A DNA stretch of 16,444 nt from an uncultured Eubacteriales bacterium (GTDB lineage: Bacteria; Bacillota; Clostridia; Oscillospirales; Acutalibacteraceae): contig CAJKBQ010000042.1 in NCBI GenBank assembly GCA_905198155.1, positions 1 through 16,444 on the forward strand, in the 5' to 3' direction. The stretch's first letter is position 1. Every line of letters starts with the position of its first letter. This document shows, piece after piece, positions 6,342 to 12,725 of the stretch. The notes beneath the pieces were generated by a model, which was not told the origin of the DNA, searched no databases, and saw only the letters and a program-made list of their open reading frames with translations. A program made the position numbers and the translations under genes.

Positions 6342-7237
6342 GCGGGTACCGCATTGGGGTGGACATTGGCGGGACGAATCTGCGCATCGGCGCGGCGGGC
6401 GCCGACGGGGCGCTGACGCATTTCCGCAAACTGCCGCGCGCGCAGGTGCTGCCGGGCGACACGCCGTGCGAACGGCTGGGGACGTTTTTGGCGGATTGCA
6501 TTGCGGCGCTGGGCGCGGTGGAGGCCATTGGGATCGGTGTCCCGGCGACGGTCAGCGCCGACCGGCGCACCATCCTGCAGGCACCGAATCTTCCGGGGCT
6601 GGACGGCGTCGCGCTGGCGGATGCGCTCGAAGCGCAGCTGGGGATTCCGGTGCGGATGGAGCGCGACGTGAATCTGCTGCTGGCGCACGATATGGATGCG
6701 ATGCAGCTGCCGCGGGCAGGGCTGTGCGCCGGGATTTACTTCGGCACCGGCATCGGCAATGCGTTGATGCTGGACGGACGGCCATACGGCGGGCGCAGCG
6801 GCGTTGCAGGCGAGTTGGGGCATTTGCCGGTGATCGGCGGCACGGCGGTGTGCGGCTGCGGCAACGTGGGCTGCACGGAGTGCTATGCGTCCGGCCGCGC
6901 GCTGGAACGCATTGGTGCGGAGTCGTTCCCGGACACGCCGATTGCGGAATTGTTTGCGCGCCACGGCGACGCGCCGGAGCTGGTACGGTTTGTGGACGAC
7001 ATGGCGTGCGTGGCGGCGGCGGAGATCAATTTGCTGGATCCCGAAGCAACGGTGATCGGCGGCGGGGTGCCGTCGATGGCGGGGTTCCCGTATGATCGGC
7101 TGATGGAACGGATTGCCGCGCGGCTGCGCAAGCCGCTTCCGGCCGCAAATTGCGCGATTTACCGCTCGGTGGATCGGCCGGAAAATGGGGTGCTGGGCGG
7201 GATTCGGCTTGCGGGGGTGCGGATTGATTGTGAGTGA
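6338..7237 (+). CDS. alsK: D-allose kinase-like ROK-family sugar kinase
   Basis: A 299-residue ROK kinase: ATP/phosphate loop DIGGTN (9-14), catalytic Asp110 in RDVN, GELGH (158-162) with zinc ligand His162, and the CGCGNVGC zinc motif (Cys172, Cys174, Cys179) followed by Glu181. Stretches closely resemble E. coli AlsK as recalled: SADRRTILQAPNLP, RDVNLLLAHD, SGVAGELGHLP, GGGVPSM and LRKPLP. AlsK phosphorylates D-allose at C6, the first step before RpiB and AlsE. ATG 6338 is preferred over the in-frame GTG at 6323 because it makes the ATGA overlap with rpiB, has a G-rich site at 6325-6330, and starts just before the kinase fold. No allose transporter or repressor is in the window. Confidence 0.86.
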   Translation: MSGYRIGVDIGGTNLRIGAAGADGALTHFRKLPRAQVLPGDTPCERLGTFLADCIAALGAVEAIGIGVPATVSADRRTILQAPNLPGLDGVALADALEAQLGIPVRMERDVNLLLAHDMDAMQLPRAGLCAGIYFGTGIGNALMLDGRPYGGRSGVAGELGHLPVIGGTAVCGCGNVGCTECYASGRALERIGAESFPDTPIAELFARHGDAPELVRFVDDMACVAAAEINLLDPEATVIGGGVPSMAGFPYDRLMERIAARLRKPLPAANCAIYRSVDRPENGVLGGIRLAGVRIDCE

Positions 7238-7348
7238 AAAGGGAAGAGTGAAAAGTGAAGAGGGGCGGACGCGTGCGCGCGTGGGAATGTAGTTGCGTGT
7301 GCCTGCGATGGCTGCGTCGATCGCGGGCACGCAGCCGCACCTTTTCAC
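7234..7348. repeat. IR-bounded intergenic repeat with GTGAAAAGTGAAGAG motif
   Basis: GTGAAAAG occurs at 7234-7241 (touching the alsK stop) and at 7248-7255, and its complement CTTTTCAC at 7341-7348, bounding a GC-rich interior of about 90 bases with no credible gene. The 15-mer GTGAAAAGTGAAGAG (7248-7262) recurs exactly at 9545-9559. This style of repeat is common between genes in Clostridia (recalled). It may be a MITE-like element; no target duplication could be identified. Confidence 0.6.
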
Positions 7349-7390
7349 GATTCACCATTACTTCTTATTAAAAAAATTCCCCAACCCCGC

Positions 7391-7419
7391 TTGACAAAGC
7401 CGCGGAATTGGGGTATAAT
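7391..7419 (+). promoter_or_regulatory. Consensus promoter of the antisense antitoxin RNA
   Basis: Exact TTGACA (7391-7396), 17 bases, exact TATAAT (7414-7419); start expected near 7426. No open reading frame or ribosome binding site follows before the terminator at 7481-7524, so the product is a small RNA. Confidence 0.88.
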
Positions 7420-7425
7420 AAGTAC

Positions 7426-7524
7426 AGAAAAGCGAGATTGCACCTATACGACGGTGTCCCCGCTCTTAGTGAATTAAAAACTAAACCACTTTAGCTTTGG
7501 GGGCATGGCGGTTTAGTTTTTTTT
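7426..7524 (+). ncRNA. Type I antitoxin RNA, convergent to the holin-like toxin
   Basis: A transcript of about 100 bases is predicted from the promoter at 7391-7419 to the T-run at 7517-7524. Its 5' half can fold into a stem with AGCG (7431-7434) pairing CGCT (7461-7464) and GCACC (7440-7444) pairing GGTGT (7453-7457). Its 3' end is the shared terminator stem CTAAACC/GGTTTAG. It runs antisense to the last codons and 3' end of the toxin message at 7513-7608, the geometry of RatA/TxpA-type systems. With these boundaries the perfect overlap is only about 45-50 bases, mostly the terminator hairpin. No coding potential is seen. Function is inferred from arrangement. Confidence 0.78.
7481..7524. 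terminator. Shared bidirectional terminator of toxin and antitoxin
   Basis: CTAAACC (7481-7487) pairs with GGTTTAG (7510-7516). T8 follows on the + strand (7517-7524) and A5 precedes (7476-7480), giving a T-run on the - strand. The toxin's stop codon (7513-7515) lies within the stem. Confidence 0.85.
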
Positions 7525-7608
7525 GTTTGCACGCATGATTTTAACCGTCAGTGTGATTACACTGATAATTACCATACAGAAAGCGAAAAGCTCCGTATAT
7601 GTCACCAT
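7513..7608 (-). CDS. Putative holin-like type I toxin (31 aa)
   Basis: A 31-residue peptide beginning MVTYTELFAFC and ending KIMRANKKN. It has one hydrophobic membrane helix (about residues 7-25) and a basic tail, the pattern of the Firmicute holin-like toxins (Hol_Tox, related in style to TxpA/BsrG), which act by disturbing the cell membrane when not silenced. The start ATG (7606-7608) has GGTGAT at 7615-7620, 6 bases upstream, complementary to the 16S rRNA tail. A perfect promoter lies on the same strand at 7705-7733, leaving a leader of about 90 bases. An antisense RNA converges from the other side and both use one terminator. A decayed paralogue sits at 3759-4081. Family recognition is by pattern; toxicity is inferred. 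Confidence 0.85.
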   Translation of the reverse strand: MVTYTELFAFCMVIISVITLTVKIMRANKKN

Positions 7609-7614
7609 GTTTAC

Positions 7615-7648
7615 ATCACCCCCATTCTCAGGGGGAAAACTAACCCCC
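7615..7648 (-). promoter_or_regulatory. Possible ribosome-binding-site switch in the toxin leader
   Basis: On the toxin message, a CCCCC run (complement of 7631-7635) can pair either with an upstream GGGGG (complement of 7644-7648) or with the GGGGG (complement of 7619-7623) that overlaps the GGTGAT ribosome binding site. The first fold leaves translation open and the second buries it. Type I toxins often use such metastable leaders; here it is an inference from complementary runs only. Confidence 0.5.
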
Positions 7649-7704
7649 TTTGGAAATTTGCGCGGGGGCAGCCGCCGAAGTGTATAGATGCAACCTCAGT
7701 ATCT

Positions 7705-7733
7705 ATTATAAAAAAATTTTCCTCCGATGTCAA
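7705..7733 (-). promoter_or_regulatory. Consensus promoter of the toxin gene
   Basis: On the minus strand, exact TTGACA (7733-7728), a 17-base spacer with an A/T-rich run, and exact TATAAT (7710-7705); start near 7698. It is shared in position with the decayed copy, where both hexamers have mutated. Confidence 0.87.
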
Positions 7734-7780
7734 GGCTTTTGCAGAAAAATGCGGATAGCTGTCGAAAAAACAGGAAATTG

Positions 7781-7808
7781 AAGTGGGAACGGTGCGCCGT
7801 TCCCACTT
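7781..7808. terminator. Hairpin at the end of the AraC regulator gene
   Basis: AAGTGGGAACGG (7781-7792) and CCGTTCCCACTT (7797-7808) form a perfect 12-base stem with a TGCG loop, followed by T residues on the + strand. It begins 1 base beyond the AraC stop codon (7810-7812, minus strand), so it probably terminates that gene and insulates it from the toxin locus. The T-run on the minus strand is interrupted (TTCAATTT). Confidence 0.75.
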
Positions 7809-7809
7809 T

Positions 7810-8610
7810 TCACGCCTCCCCCTTGTCAATATGATACGCCGCGCGCGCCTTGCACAGATGCGCGCCGTCGGTGAAGCCGAGCAGCTCGGCGGCGGATTCT
7901 ACGGTGTAGAGGCCGCTTTGGAGCAGCTCCTCCGCTTTTTGGACGCGGAGACGGTTGCGGTACGTCACCGGCGCGCAGCCCATGCACGCGATGAATTTGC
8001 GGCGGAAATTGGACTCGCTGAGATAGCACATGGATGCCAGTTCGCCCACCGGCACCGGGCGCTCTGGGTGGCGTTCCAGCAGCTCGATTGCCGGGAGGAG
8101 CGCGCTGTATGGCCCAACAGCGCGGGCTTCGTGGCGCAGCTGCGCGGCCAGCGCGTCCAGCAGCCGGTACACCACCGACTTCCCGGCCAGCTTGCCGCCG
8201 GAACCGCGCAGGTACGCCCGCAGCGCCTGTGCGAACAGCGGTTCGTACCGGTCGCTGCCGTCGTGCAGCAGGACTTGCGGCGCGTCCCCCAGCGACAGCT
8301 CTTCGCCGGACTCGTCCAGCAGGTGAAAATCCAGCCCGATGGCAGTGGATACCGGGTCGGCAGTGCAGCGCGAAATATACCGGCACCCCACCGGCAGAAA
8401 CAGCACGTCCCCCGGCGTCACCGTCTGCACCACCCGGCCGTTGACCTCGTAGTCCCACCGGCCGCTGCGGATGTACATGAGCAGGCTGGTGTCGCGCGGG
8501 AGCACGTCGTGCCGCGTCACAGCGCCATTGTGCCAGGTGGGCGCGCACGCGCTCAGCCGCATCACCGACACGTCCAGCCCGTCCAGCATGGGAAATGAAA
8601 TTGACCGCAT
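7810..8610 (-). CDS. AraC-family transcriptional regulator
   Basis: A 266-residue regulator: an N-terminal cupin-like sensor (about 10-110, with VTPGDVLFLPVG at 64-75) and a C-terminal AraC DNA-binding domain (about 170-260). The first HTH is VGELASMCYLSESNFRRKF (188-206) and the second is VESAAELLGFTDGAHLCKA (237-255). It is divergent from the ThuA/Gfo pair, with 177 bases between the starts and overlapping promoters, so it most likely controls that pair, probably with a sugar effector (inference). GGAGG (8619-8623, minus strand) is 8 bases before ATG. Oddity: after the second HTH the protein ends with AAYHIDKGEA, lacking the usual G-x-x-P-x-x-Y-R helix; the 3' end may have been eroded next to the toxin element. 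Confidence 0.88.
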   Translation of the reverse strand: MRSISFPMLDGLDVSVMRLSACAPTWHNGAVTRHDVLPRDTSLLMYIRSGRWDYEVNGRVVQTVTPGDVLFLPVGCRYISRCTADPVSTAIGLDFHLLDESGEELSLGDAPQVLLHDGSDRYEPLFAQALRAYLRGSGGKLAGKSVVYRLLDALAAQLRHEARAVGPYSALLPAIELLERHPERPVPVGELASMCYLSESNFRRKFIACMGCAPVTYRNRLRVQKAEELLQSGLYTVESAAELLGFTDGAHLCKARAAYHIDKGEA

Positions 8611-8655
8611 CGCTGTTTCCTCCGGATCGCCCCGCGTTCCATCCGAGTCGAATTT

Positions 8656-8718
8656 TACAATGGAAAGCGTGTTTTTTACATTGTATCACATCGGCGTTTG
8701 AATTACAATAGAATTGTA
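8656..8718. promoter_or_regulatory. Overlapping divergent promoters with TACAAT palindromes
   Basis: TACAAT-type boxes occur as TACAATG 8656-8662, CATTGTA 8679-8685, and the perfect palindrome TACAAT-AGA-ATTGTA (8704-8718). On the minus strand, TTGTAA (8708-8703), 17 bases, TACAAT (8685-8680) gives a promoter for the AraC gene. On the + strand, TTGTAT (8681-8686), 17 bases, TACAAT (8704-8709) is a weaker match facing the ThuA gene. The shared boxes mean the two promoters overlap almost completely, so expression would be mutually exclusive or regulator-dependent. Which boxes are operator and which are -10 elements is not resolved. Confidence 0.55.
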
Positions 8719-8787
8719 CCAAAAACCTGCCGGGCGATCCGATTGATCGGAAAATTCACCGCCTGCGCCGGAAAGGATGGAAACGAA

Positions 8788-9525
8788 ATGGAAAAAATTC
8801 GCGTAACCGTATGGAACGAAAACGTGCACGAGCAGCAAATGGAAAACGTCCGCGCGATCTACCCCAAGGGCATTCACGGCTGCATCGCCGACGTGCTGAA
8901 CGCGGATCCGCGCTTCGACGCGACGCCCGTGTCGCTGGATATGCCGGAACAGGGGCTGCCGGACGACCTGCTGAACCAGACCGACGTGCTGTTCTGGTGG
9001 GGCCACGCCGCGCACGGCCAGGTGGACGACGCGCTGGTGGAGCGCGTGTGGGAACGCGTGATGAGCGGGATGGGGCTGATTGTGCTGCATTCCGGGCATT
9101 ACTCCAAGATTTTCAAGCGGCTGATGGGCACGCGCTGCCGGTCGCGCTGGCGCGAATCCGGCGATTTGGAGCGGCTGTTCGTGGTGGAGCCGGGGCATCC
9201 GATTGCCGAAGGGCTGCCGGCCTATTTTGAACTGCCGCACGAGGAAACCTACGGCGAGCGGTTCGACATTCCGACGCCCGACGAGCTGGTGTTCCTGAGC
9301 TGGTTTTCCGGCGGCGAGGTGTTGCGCAGCGGATGCTGCTGGCACCGCGGGTTCGGCAAAGTGTTCTACTTCCGCCCCGGCCACGAGGAATTCCCGACGT
9401 ATTACGACAAAAACATCCAGACCGTACTGCGCAATGCGGCGGCATGGGCGGCGCCGGTGCACGGCCCGGAGCAGGCGTACGGCGAGCAGCCGTCCCCGCA
9501 GGACACGGCGCGCACGGAATGGTGA
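8788..9525 (+). CDS. ThuA-like sugar-utilisation protein
   Basis: A 245-residue ThuA-family protein (class I glutamine amidotransferase-like fold). Segments matching the family are VTVWNENVHE (7-16), DVLFWWGHAAH (66-76), VLHSGHYSK (99-107), and GKVFYFRPGHEEFPTYYD (190-207). ThuA proteins are linked to utilisation of trehalose-type disaccharides through 3-keto-sugar intermediates, usually together with a Gfo/Idh/MocA dehydrogenase such as ThuB; exactly that partner follows 97 bases downstream. ATG 8788 is chosen over upstream in-frame codons because GAAAGGA (8771-8777) precedes it and the conserved fold begins at residue 3. The divergent AraC gene likely regulates it. The C-terminal tail after about residue 225 is not conserved-looking. 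Exact substrate is unknown. Confidence 0.86.
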   Translation: MEKIRVTVWNENVHEQQMENVRAIYPKGIHGCIADVLNADPRFDATPVSLDMPEQGLPDDLLNQTDVLFWWGHAAHGQVDDALVERVWERVMSGMGLIVLHSGHYSKIFKRLMGTRCRSRWRESGDLERLFVVEPGHPIAEGLPAYFELPHEETYGERFDIPTPDELVFLSWFSGGEVLRSGCCWHRGFGKVFYFRPGHEEFPTYYDKNIQTVLRNAAAWAAPVHGPEQAYGEQPSPQDTARTEW

Positions 9526-9544
9526 TGGGGTTTTTGAAGTAAAA

Positions 9545-9593
9545 GTGAAAAGTGAAGAGTGAAAAAGTGCGGTGGCGCGTGCGGCGCACGCGC
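9545..9593. repeat. GTGAAAAGTGAAGAG repeat plus GC-rich hairpin
   Basis: The 15-mer GTGAAAAGTGAAGAG (9545-9559) is identical to one at 7248-7262. It is followed by a hairpin with arms GCGCGTGC (9575-9582) and GCACGCGC (9586-9593). It occupies the gap between the ThuA-like and Gfo/Idh/MocA genes; no T-run follows, so it is not a standard terminator, but it could temper expression between them. Confidence 0.6.
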
Positions 9594-9622
9594 AATCGTA
9601 AATCGACAAGGAGGATTTGAGT

Positions 9623-10696
9623 ATGGAAAAGATTTTTGGGATTGGCGTTGTGGGGTGCGGCGGCATTGCGAACGGTGTGCACCTGAAACAGCTGAAAGAC
9701 GTCCACGGCGCGCGGATTGCGGCGCTGTGCGACAACAATCCGGAGCACCTGAAATCGACGGCGGAACGATATGGGATTGACGCGGCGCACTGCTTCGCCG
9801 ATTACCGCGACCTGATCGCCTGCCCGGACGTGGACGCGGTGGAGGTCTGCACGCCGAACGACGTGCACTGCGAGATCGCGGAGGCGGCGCTGCGCGCCGG
9901 GAAGCCGGTCAACGTGGAAAAACCGGTCGGGCTGTGCGCGGGGCAGGCCGAGGCGCTGCGCGCTGTGGCGGCGGAAACCGGCGTGCCGGCGATGGTGTGC
10001 TTTTCGTACCGGTTTATGCCGGCGGTGCGGTACGCGCGGGCGCTGATCCGGCAGGGGAAGCTGGGCAGAATCGTGAGCGTGTATGCGCAGTATCTCAAAT
10101 CCAGCGCGTATATGCCCGGCCGTCGGCTGGACTGGCGGTTTGACGAGAAAATCGCGCGGTACGGCGTGTCCGGCGACCTGGCGGTGCACGTGATCGACAT
10201 GGTGCAGCTGCTGGCCGGGCCGGTGCAGTCGGTGTGCGCGCAGACGGGGATCACCGTTCCGGCGCGCAAGCGGCTCGACAGCGAAGAGATTGCGCCGGTG
10301 ACGACCGACGATTACTGCCACTTCCTCGCCGACCTGGCGGGCGGCGTCCCGGCGGTATTCACCGTCACGCGCAGCGCGATGGGGAACCAGAATCACATCA
10401 TCGTCGATGTGTACGGCGAAAAAGGCGCGTTCCGGTTCGACCTGAACCACAGCGACAAAATCCAGGTATTCTATTTCGACGGGGAACACACCGCGCCGCA
10501 GTCCGGCGATATGGAGACGATCGACGTACCGGCAGAATATTTTGTGCAGCAGGAGCAGACGTTCGTCGATTTGCTGCACGGCCGTGCGCCGGAGATGACG
10601 CCCGATCTGGACGACGGCGTCACCAGCCAGCGCGTGCTGGACGCACTGCTGACTTCGGCGGCAGCGCGGCGGTGGGTGGATATCGGCACCCGGTAA
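9623..10696 (+). CDS. Gfo/Idh/MocA-family NAD(P)-dependent sugar dehydrogenase
   Basis: A 357-residue oxidoreductase with an N-terminal Rossmann fold (GVVGCGGIA, 8-16, GxGxxA type), the family EKP motif (99-101, catalytic Lys100), and GDLAVHVID (184-192) providing Asp185 and His189 of the active site. The C-terminal part is the alpha/beta dimerisation domain. Such enzymes oxidise sugar hydroxyls, often at C3. Pairing with ThuA points to a ThuAB-like 3-keto-glycoside route (inference from family association). AAGGAGG (9608-9614) lies 8 bases before ATG 9623, which is preferred over the in-frame TTG at 9617. It ends at a strong terminator, so the ThuA-Gfo unit is two genes. Confidence 0.88.
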   Translation: MEKIFGIGVVGCGGIANGVHLKQLKDVHGARIAALCDNNPEHLKSTAERYGIDAAHCFADYRDLIACPDVDAVEVCTPNDVHCEIAEAALRAGKPVNVEKPVGLCAGQAEALRAVAAETGVPAMVCFSYRFMPAVRYARALIRQGKLGRIVSVYAQYLKSSAYMPGRRLDWRFDEKIARYGVSGDLAVHVIDMVQLLAGPVQSVCAQTGITVPARKRLDSEEIAPVTTDDYCHFLADLAGGVPAVFTVTRSAMGNQNHIIVDVYGEKGAFRFDLNHSDKIQVFYFDGEHTAPQSGDMETIDVPAEYFVQQEQTFVDLLHGRAPEMTPDLDDGVTSQRVLDALLTSAAARRWVDIGTR

Positions 10697-10728
10697 GCAC
10701 GGACAAAAACAACCTCATCCCATACACG

Positions 10729-10771
10729 GCAGCGTGTGCGATTGCCCCGGCGGCGCACACGCTGCTTTTTT
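10729..10771 (+). terminator. Intrinsic terminator after the ThuA-Gfo unit
   Basis: GCAGCGTGTGCG (10729-10740) and CGCACACGCTGC (10754-10765) form a perfect 12-base stem with a 13-base loop, followed by T6 (10766-10771). It separates the unit from the IclR promoter about 55 bases downstream. Confidence 0.92.
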
Positions 10772-10826
10772 GCGGAAAAACGGCGATGCGTTCACGATAT
10801 GTTCACAAAAAAATCCGCTGCGTCCA

Positions 10827-10866
10827 TTGACATTCTAAATTTAGTATGCTATATTATATTTAGAAT
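10827..10866 (+). promoter_or_regulatory. IclR-operon promoter with overlapping operator palindromes
   Basis: TTGACA (10827-10832), 17 bases, TATATT (10850-10855) is a strong promoter. Within its spacer lies the perfect palindrome CTAAATTTAG (10835-10844). A larger inverted repeat pairs ATTCTAAAT (10832-10840) with ATTTAGAAT (10858-10866), bracketing the -10 box. Three CTAAAT half-sites in either orientation fit an autoregulating IclR repressor (inference). Confidence 0.75.
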
Positions 10867-10888
10867 AACTGAAAAGGAGGCTCCATAT

Positions 10889-11674
10889 TTGGATCCCAAA
10901 TATTCTGCACCTGCCGTCGAAAAACTGCTGGATGTGGTCGAGCGGATCGCCGCAAGCACCGGCGGGTATTCCATCAACGAACTGGCGCGGCTGACGGACA
11001 ATTCCGTCAATGCCGTGTACCGGATCTGCATGGTGCTGCGCGACCGCGGGTATCTGATCACCGACCCGGTCAGCGGGCATTTCGTGCTGGGCAGCAAATT
11101 TTACTTTCTGGGCAAATCCGCAGCGCAGCGGATGACGCTCAACACCGTTGCAGCGCCCATCCTGACCCGGCTGATGCGCGAAACCGGCGAATCCACCCAG
11201 CTGATTGTGATGCACGACGGGTGCGCCGTTGTGCAGCTGCAGTCCGAAACCGACAACCCCATCCGCATCCACGTCGAAACCTGCGCCATCATCCAGCCGC
11301 ACAGCTCGGCGGGCGGGAAGTGCATCCTGGCACATCTGCCCGACGACGTATGCACGCCGCTGATTACCGATCTGATGCCGTTTACGGCGCACACGTTAAT
11401 CGATCCGGACGCGCTGCGCAATGAATTTGCGGAAATCCGCCGCACAGGGATCGCGTTTGACCGCGAAGAGTGTATGGACGGGCTGCGCTGCATCGGGGCG
11501 CCGGTATTCGGTGCGGACGGCGCGTGCATCGGCGGGATCGACGTGATGTTCCCAACGTACCGCGTCACAGCGGCGGACGAATCGCGGTTCGTCCCGCTGG
11601 TGCGGCAGGCCGCCGCCGACATTTCGGTCGGAATGGGGTTTGACCCTGCACAAATTCAATATTCGGAGGAGTGA
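10889..11674 (+). CDS. IclR-family transcriptional regulator (TTG start)
   Basis: A 261-residue IclR regulator: N-terminal winged helix (about 6-72; APAVEKLLDVVERIA, SINELARLT, and the wing DPVSGHFVLG), then the effector-binding domain (about 85-250; GESTQLIVMHDG, HSSAGGKCILA, EECMDGLRCIGAPVF). The chosen start is TTG at 10889: AAGGAGG (10874-10880) is 8 bases upstream and the family's N-terminus begins immediately. A longer reading would run back through the promoter and the preceding terminator. It heads the beta-propeller/SDR/glycyl-radical operon with only 4 bases before the next gene, so the regulator is co-transcribed and probably autoregulated through the CTAAAT sites. The ligand is likely the pathway substrate or an intermediate, unidentified. 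Confidence 0.9.
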   Translation: MDPKYSAPAVEKLLDVVERIAASTGGYSINELARLTDNSVNAVYRICMVLRDRGYLITDPVSGHFVLGSKFYFLGKSAAQRMTLNTVAAPILTRLMRETGESTQLIVMHDGCAVVQLQSETDNPIRIHVETCAIIQPHSSAGGKCILAHLPDDVCTPLITDLMPFTAHTLIDPDALRNEFAEIRRTGIAFDREECMDGLRCIGAPVFGADGACIGGIDVMFPTYRVTAADESRFVPLVRQAAADISVGMGFDPAQIQYSEE

Positions 11675-11678
11675 TTCC

Positions 11679-12656
11679 ATGCATTATGAACCGCTGCGCC
11701 CCCACCGGATGTACGGCATCCCGGATCGGTACGAATTCACCCACGGCGACCGCAGCGTATGTGTGTACGATTTCGACACGCTGCAGTTTGTAAAGGAAAT
11801 TCCCGTCGGGACGCATCCTGACTGCCACGCAACGTCCGGCGACGGCGAATGGCTGTACATTGCCTGCTTCGAAGGGCTGTACTGCATCCGCCAATCGACG
11901 CTGACCGTCGAAAAAGTCCTGGACACCGGCCGTATTTATGCAACCAACGTGCTGCCCGACGGTCAAACGATGCTGGTGCACGACTGCATGGGCGGCGTGC
12001 TGGTCATTGACGACATCTGCCGCATGGATCGGATTCGCGTCCGCTGCCGCACGCAGGTGCTGCCGGAACGGGTGTACCGCCGCGAAATCGGCGGCAAAGG
12101 GAATTTTATTGACGACCGGTACTACCTGTGCGCCGGGTGGCGGTCGGCAAAGCTGTTTTTGTTTGACGGCGCCGACCGTTTCTCGGTGAAAACATTCATG
12201 GACAGCGACCCGCTGCTGGACGGCGGCGACGACCTGGTGCTGAGCGCCGACAAGCGCAAAGCATACATCGCGTGCCACCAGCGGGACGCGCGCGCCCATG
12301 TGGCGGTGGTAGACGTCGAAAACCGACAGATTTTGCAGACGATCCCCACCGGCACCGGAACGTGCGGGCTGACAATGACGTGTGACGAGCGGTATGTCAT
12401 CGCGTCCAACGACCACGACGATTCCATCTCCGTCATCGACACACAAACCGACCGCGTCGTCAATACGCCGTGTGCCCGCGCCGGGTTCGACGCGCTGGGC
12501 ATCATCGGCTATATCCAGGGCATTTCCTGCGGGCGGGACGATTCGGTCTATGTTTACGGCTGCAAAGGCAACGGCGCACTGGTTCGGTTTACGGACATTT
12601 GCTGCGGTTCGCACTACGAAATCAGCACCGCCGCCCAGCTGCGCCGTGTACCGTAA
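11679..12656 (+). CDS. YVTN/NHL-type beta-propeller protein
   Basis: A 325-residue protein made of beta-propeller-like repeats with motifs such as SVCVYDFDTLQFVKEIPVG (26-44), LYCIRQSTLTVEKVLDTG, HVAVVDVENRQILQTIPTG and SISVIDTQTDRVVNTP. These are the V-x-DxxxxxVxxxIPxG blades of YVTN-like propellers. No signal peptide or lipobox is visible, so it is likely cytoplasmic, unlike many propellers. It could be a lactonase-like enzyme or a scaffold, but no catalytic site can be identified. GGAGG at 11665-11669 is 9 bases before ATG, and the gene begins 4 bases after iclR. Its place between a regulator and an SDR plus a glycyl radical enzyme argues for a metabolic role in the same pathway (inference). 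Confidence 0.8.
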   Translation: MHYEPLRPHRMYGIPDRYEFTHGDRSVCVYDFDTLQFVKEIPVGTHPDCHATSGDGEWLYIACFEGLYCIRQSTLTVEKVLDTGRIYATNVLPDGQTMLVHDCMGGVLVIDDICRMDRIRVRCRTQVLPERVYRREIGGKGNFIDDRYYLCAGWRSAKLFLFDGADRFSVKTFMDSDPLLDGGDDLVLSADKRKAYIACHQRDARAHVAVVDVENRQILQTIPTGTGTCGLTMTCDERYVIASNDHDDSISVIDTQTDRVVNTPCARAGFDALGIIGYIQGISCGRDDSVYVYGCKGNGALVRFTDICCGSHYEISTAAQLRRVP

Positions 12657-12725
12657 CGCCGCCGGATGTTTATCAATCCGTAATCGCGTATCAACCGCAT
12701 TGCTGAAAGAAAGGATGTTTTTATT

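Noticed and set aside
10736..10888. N-terminal extension of the IclR regulator
   Set aside because: It would translate through the terminator and promoter region; the TTG at 10889 with an ideal ribosome binding site fits the family start.
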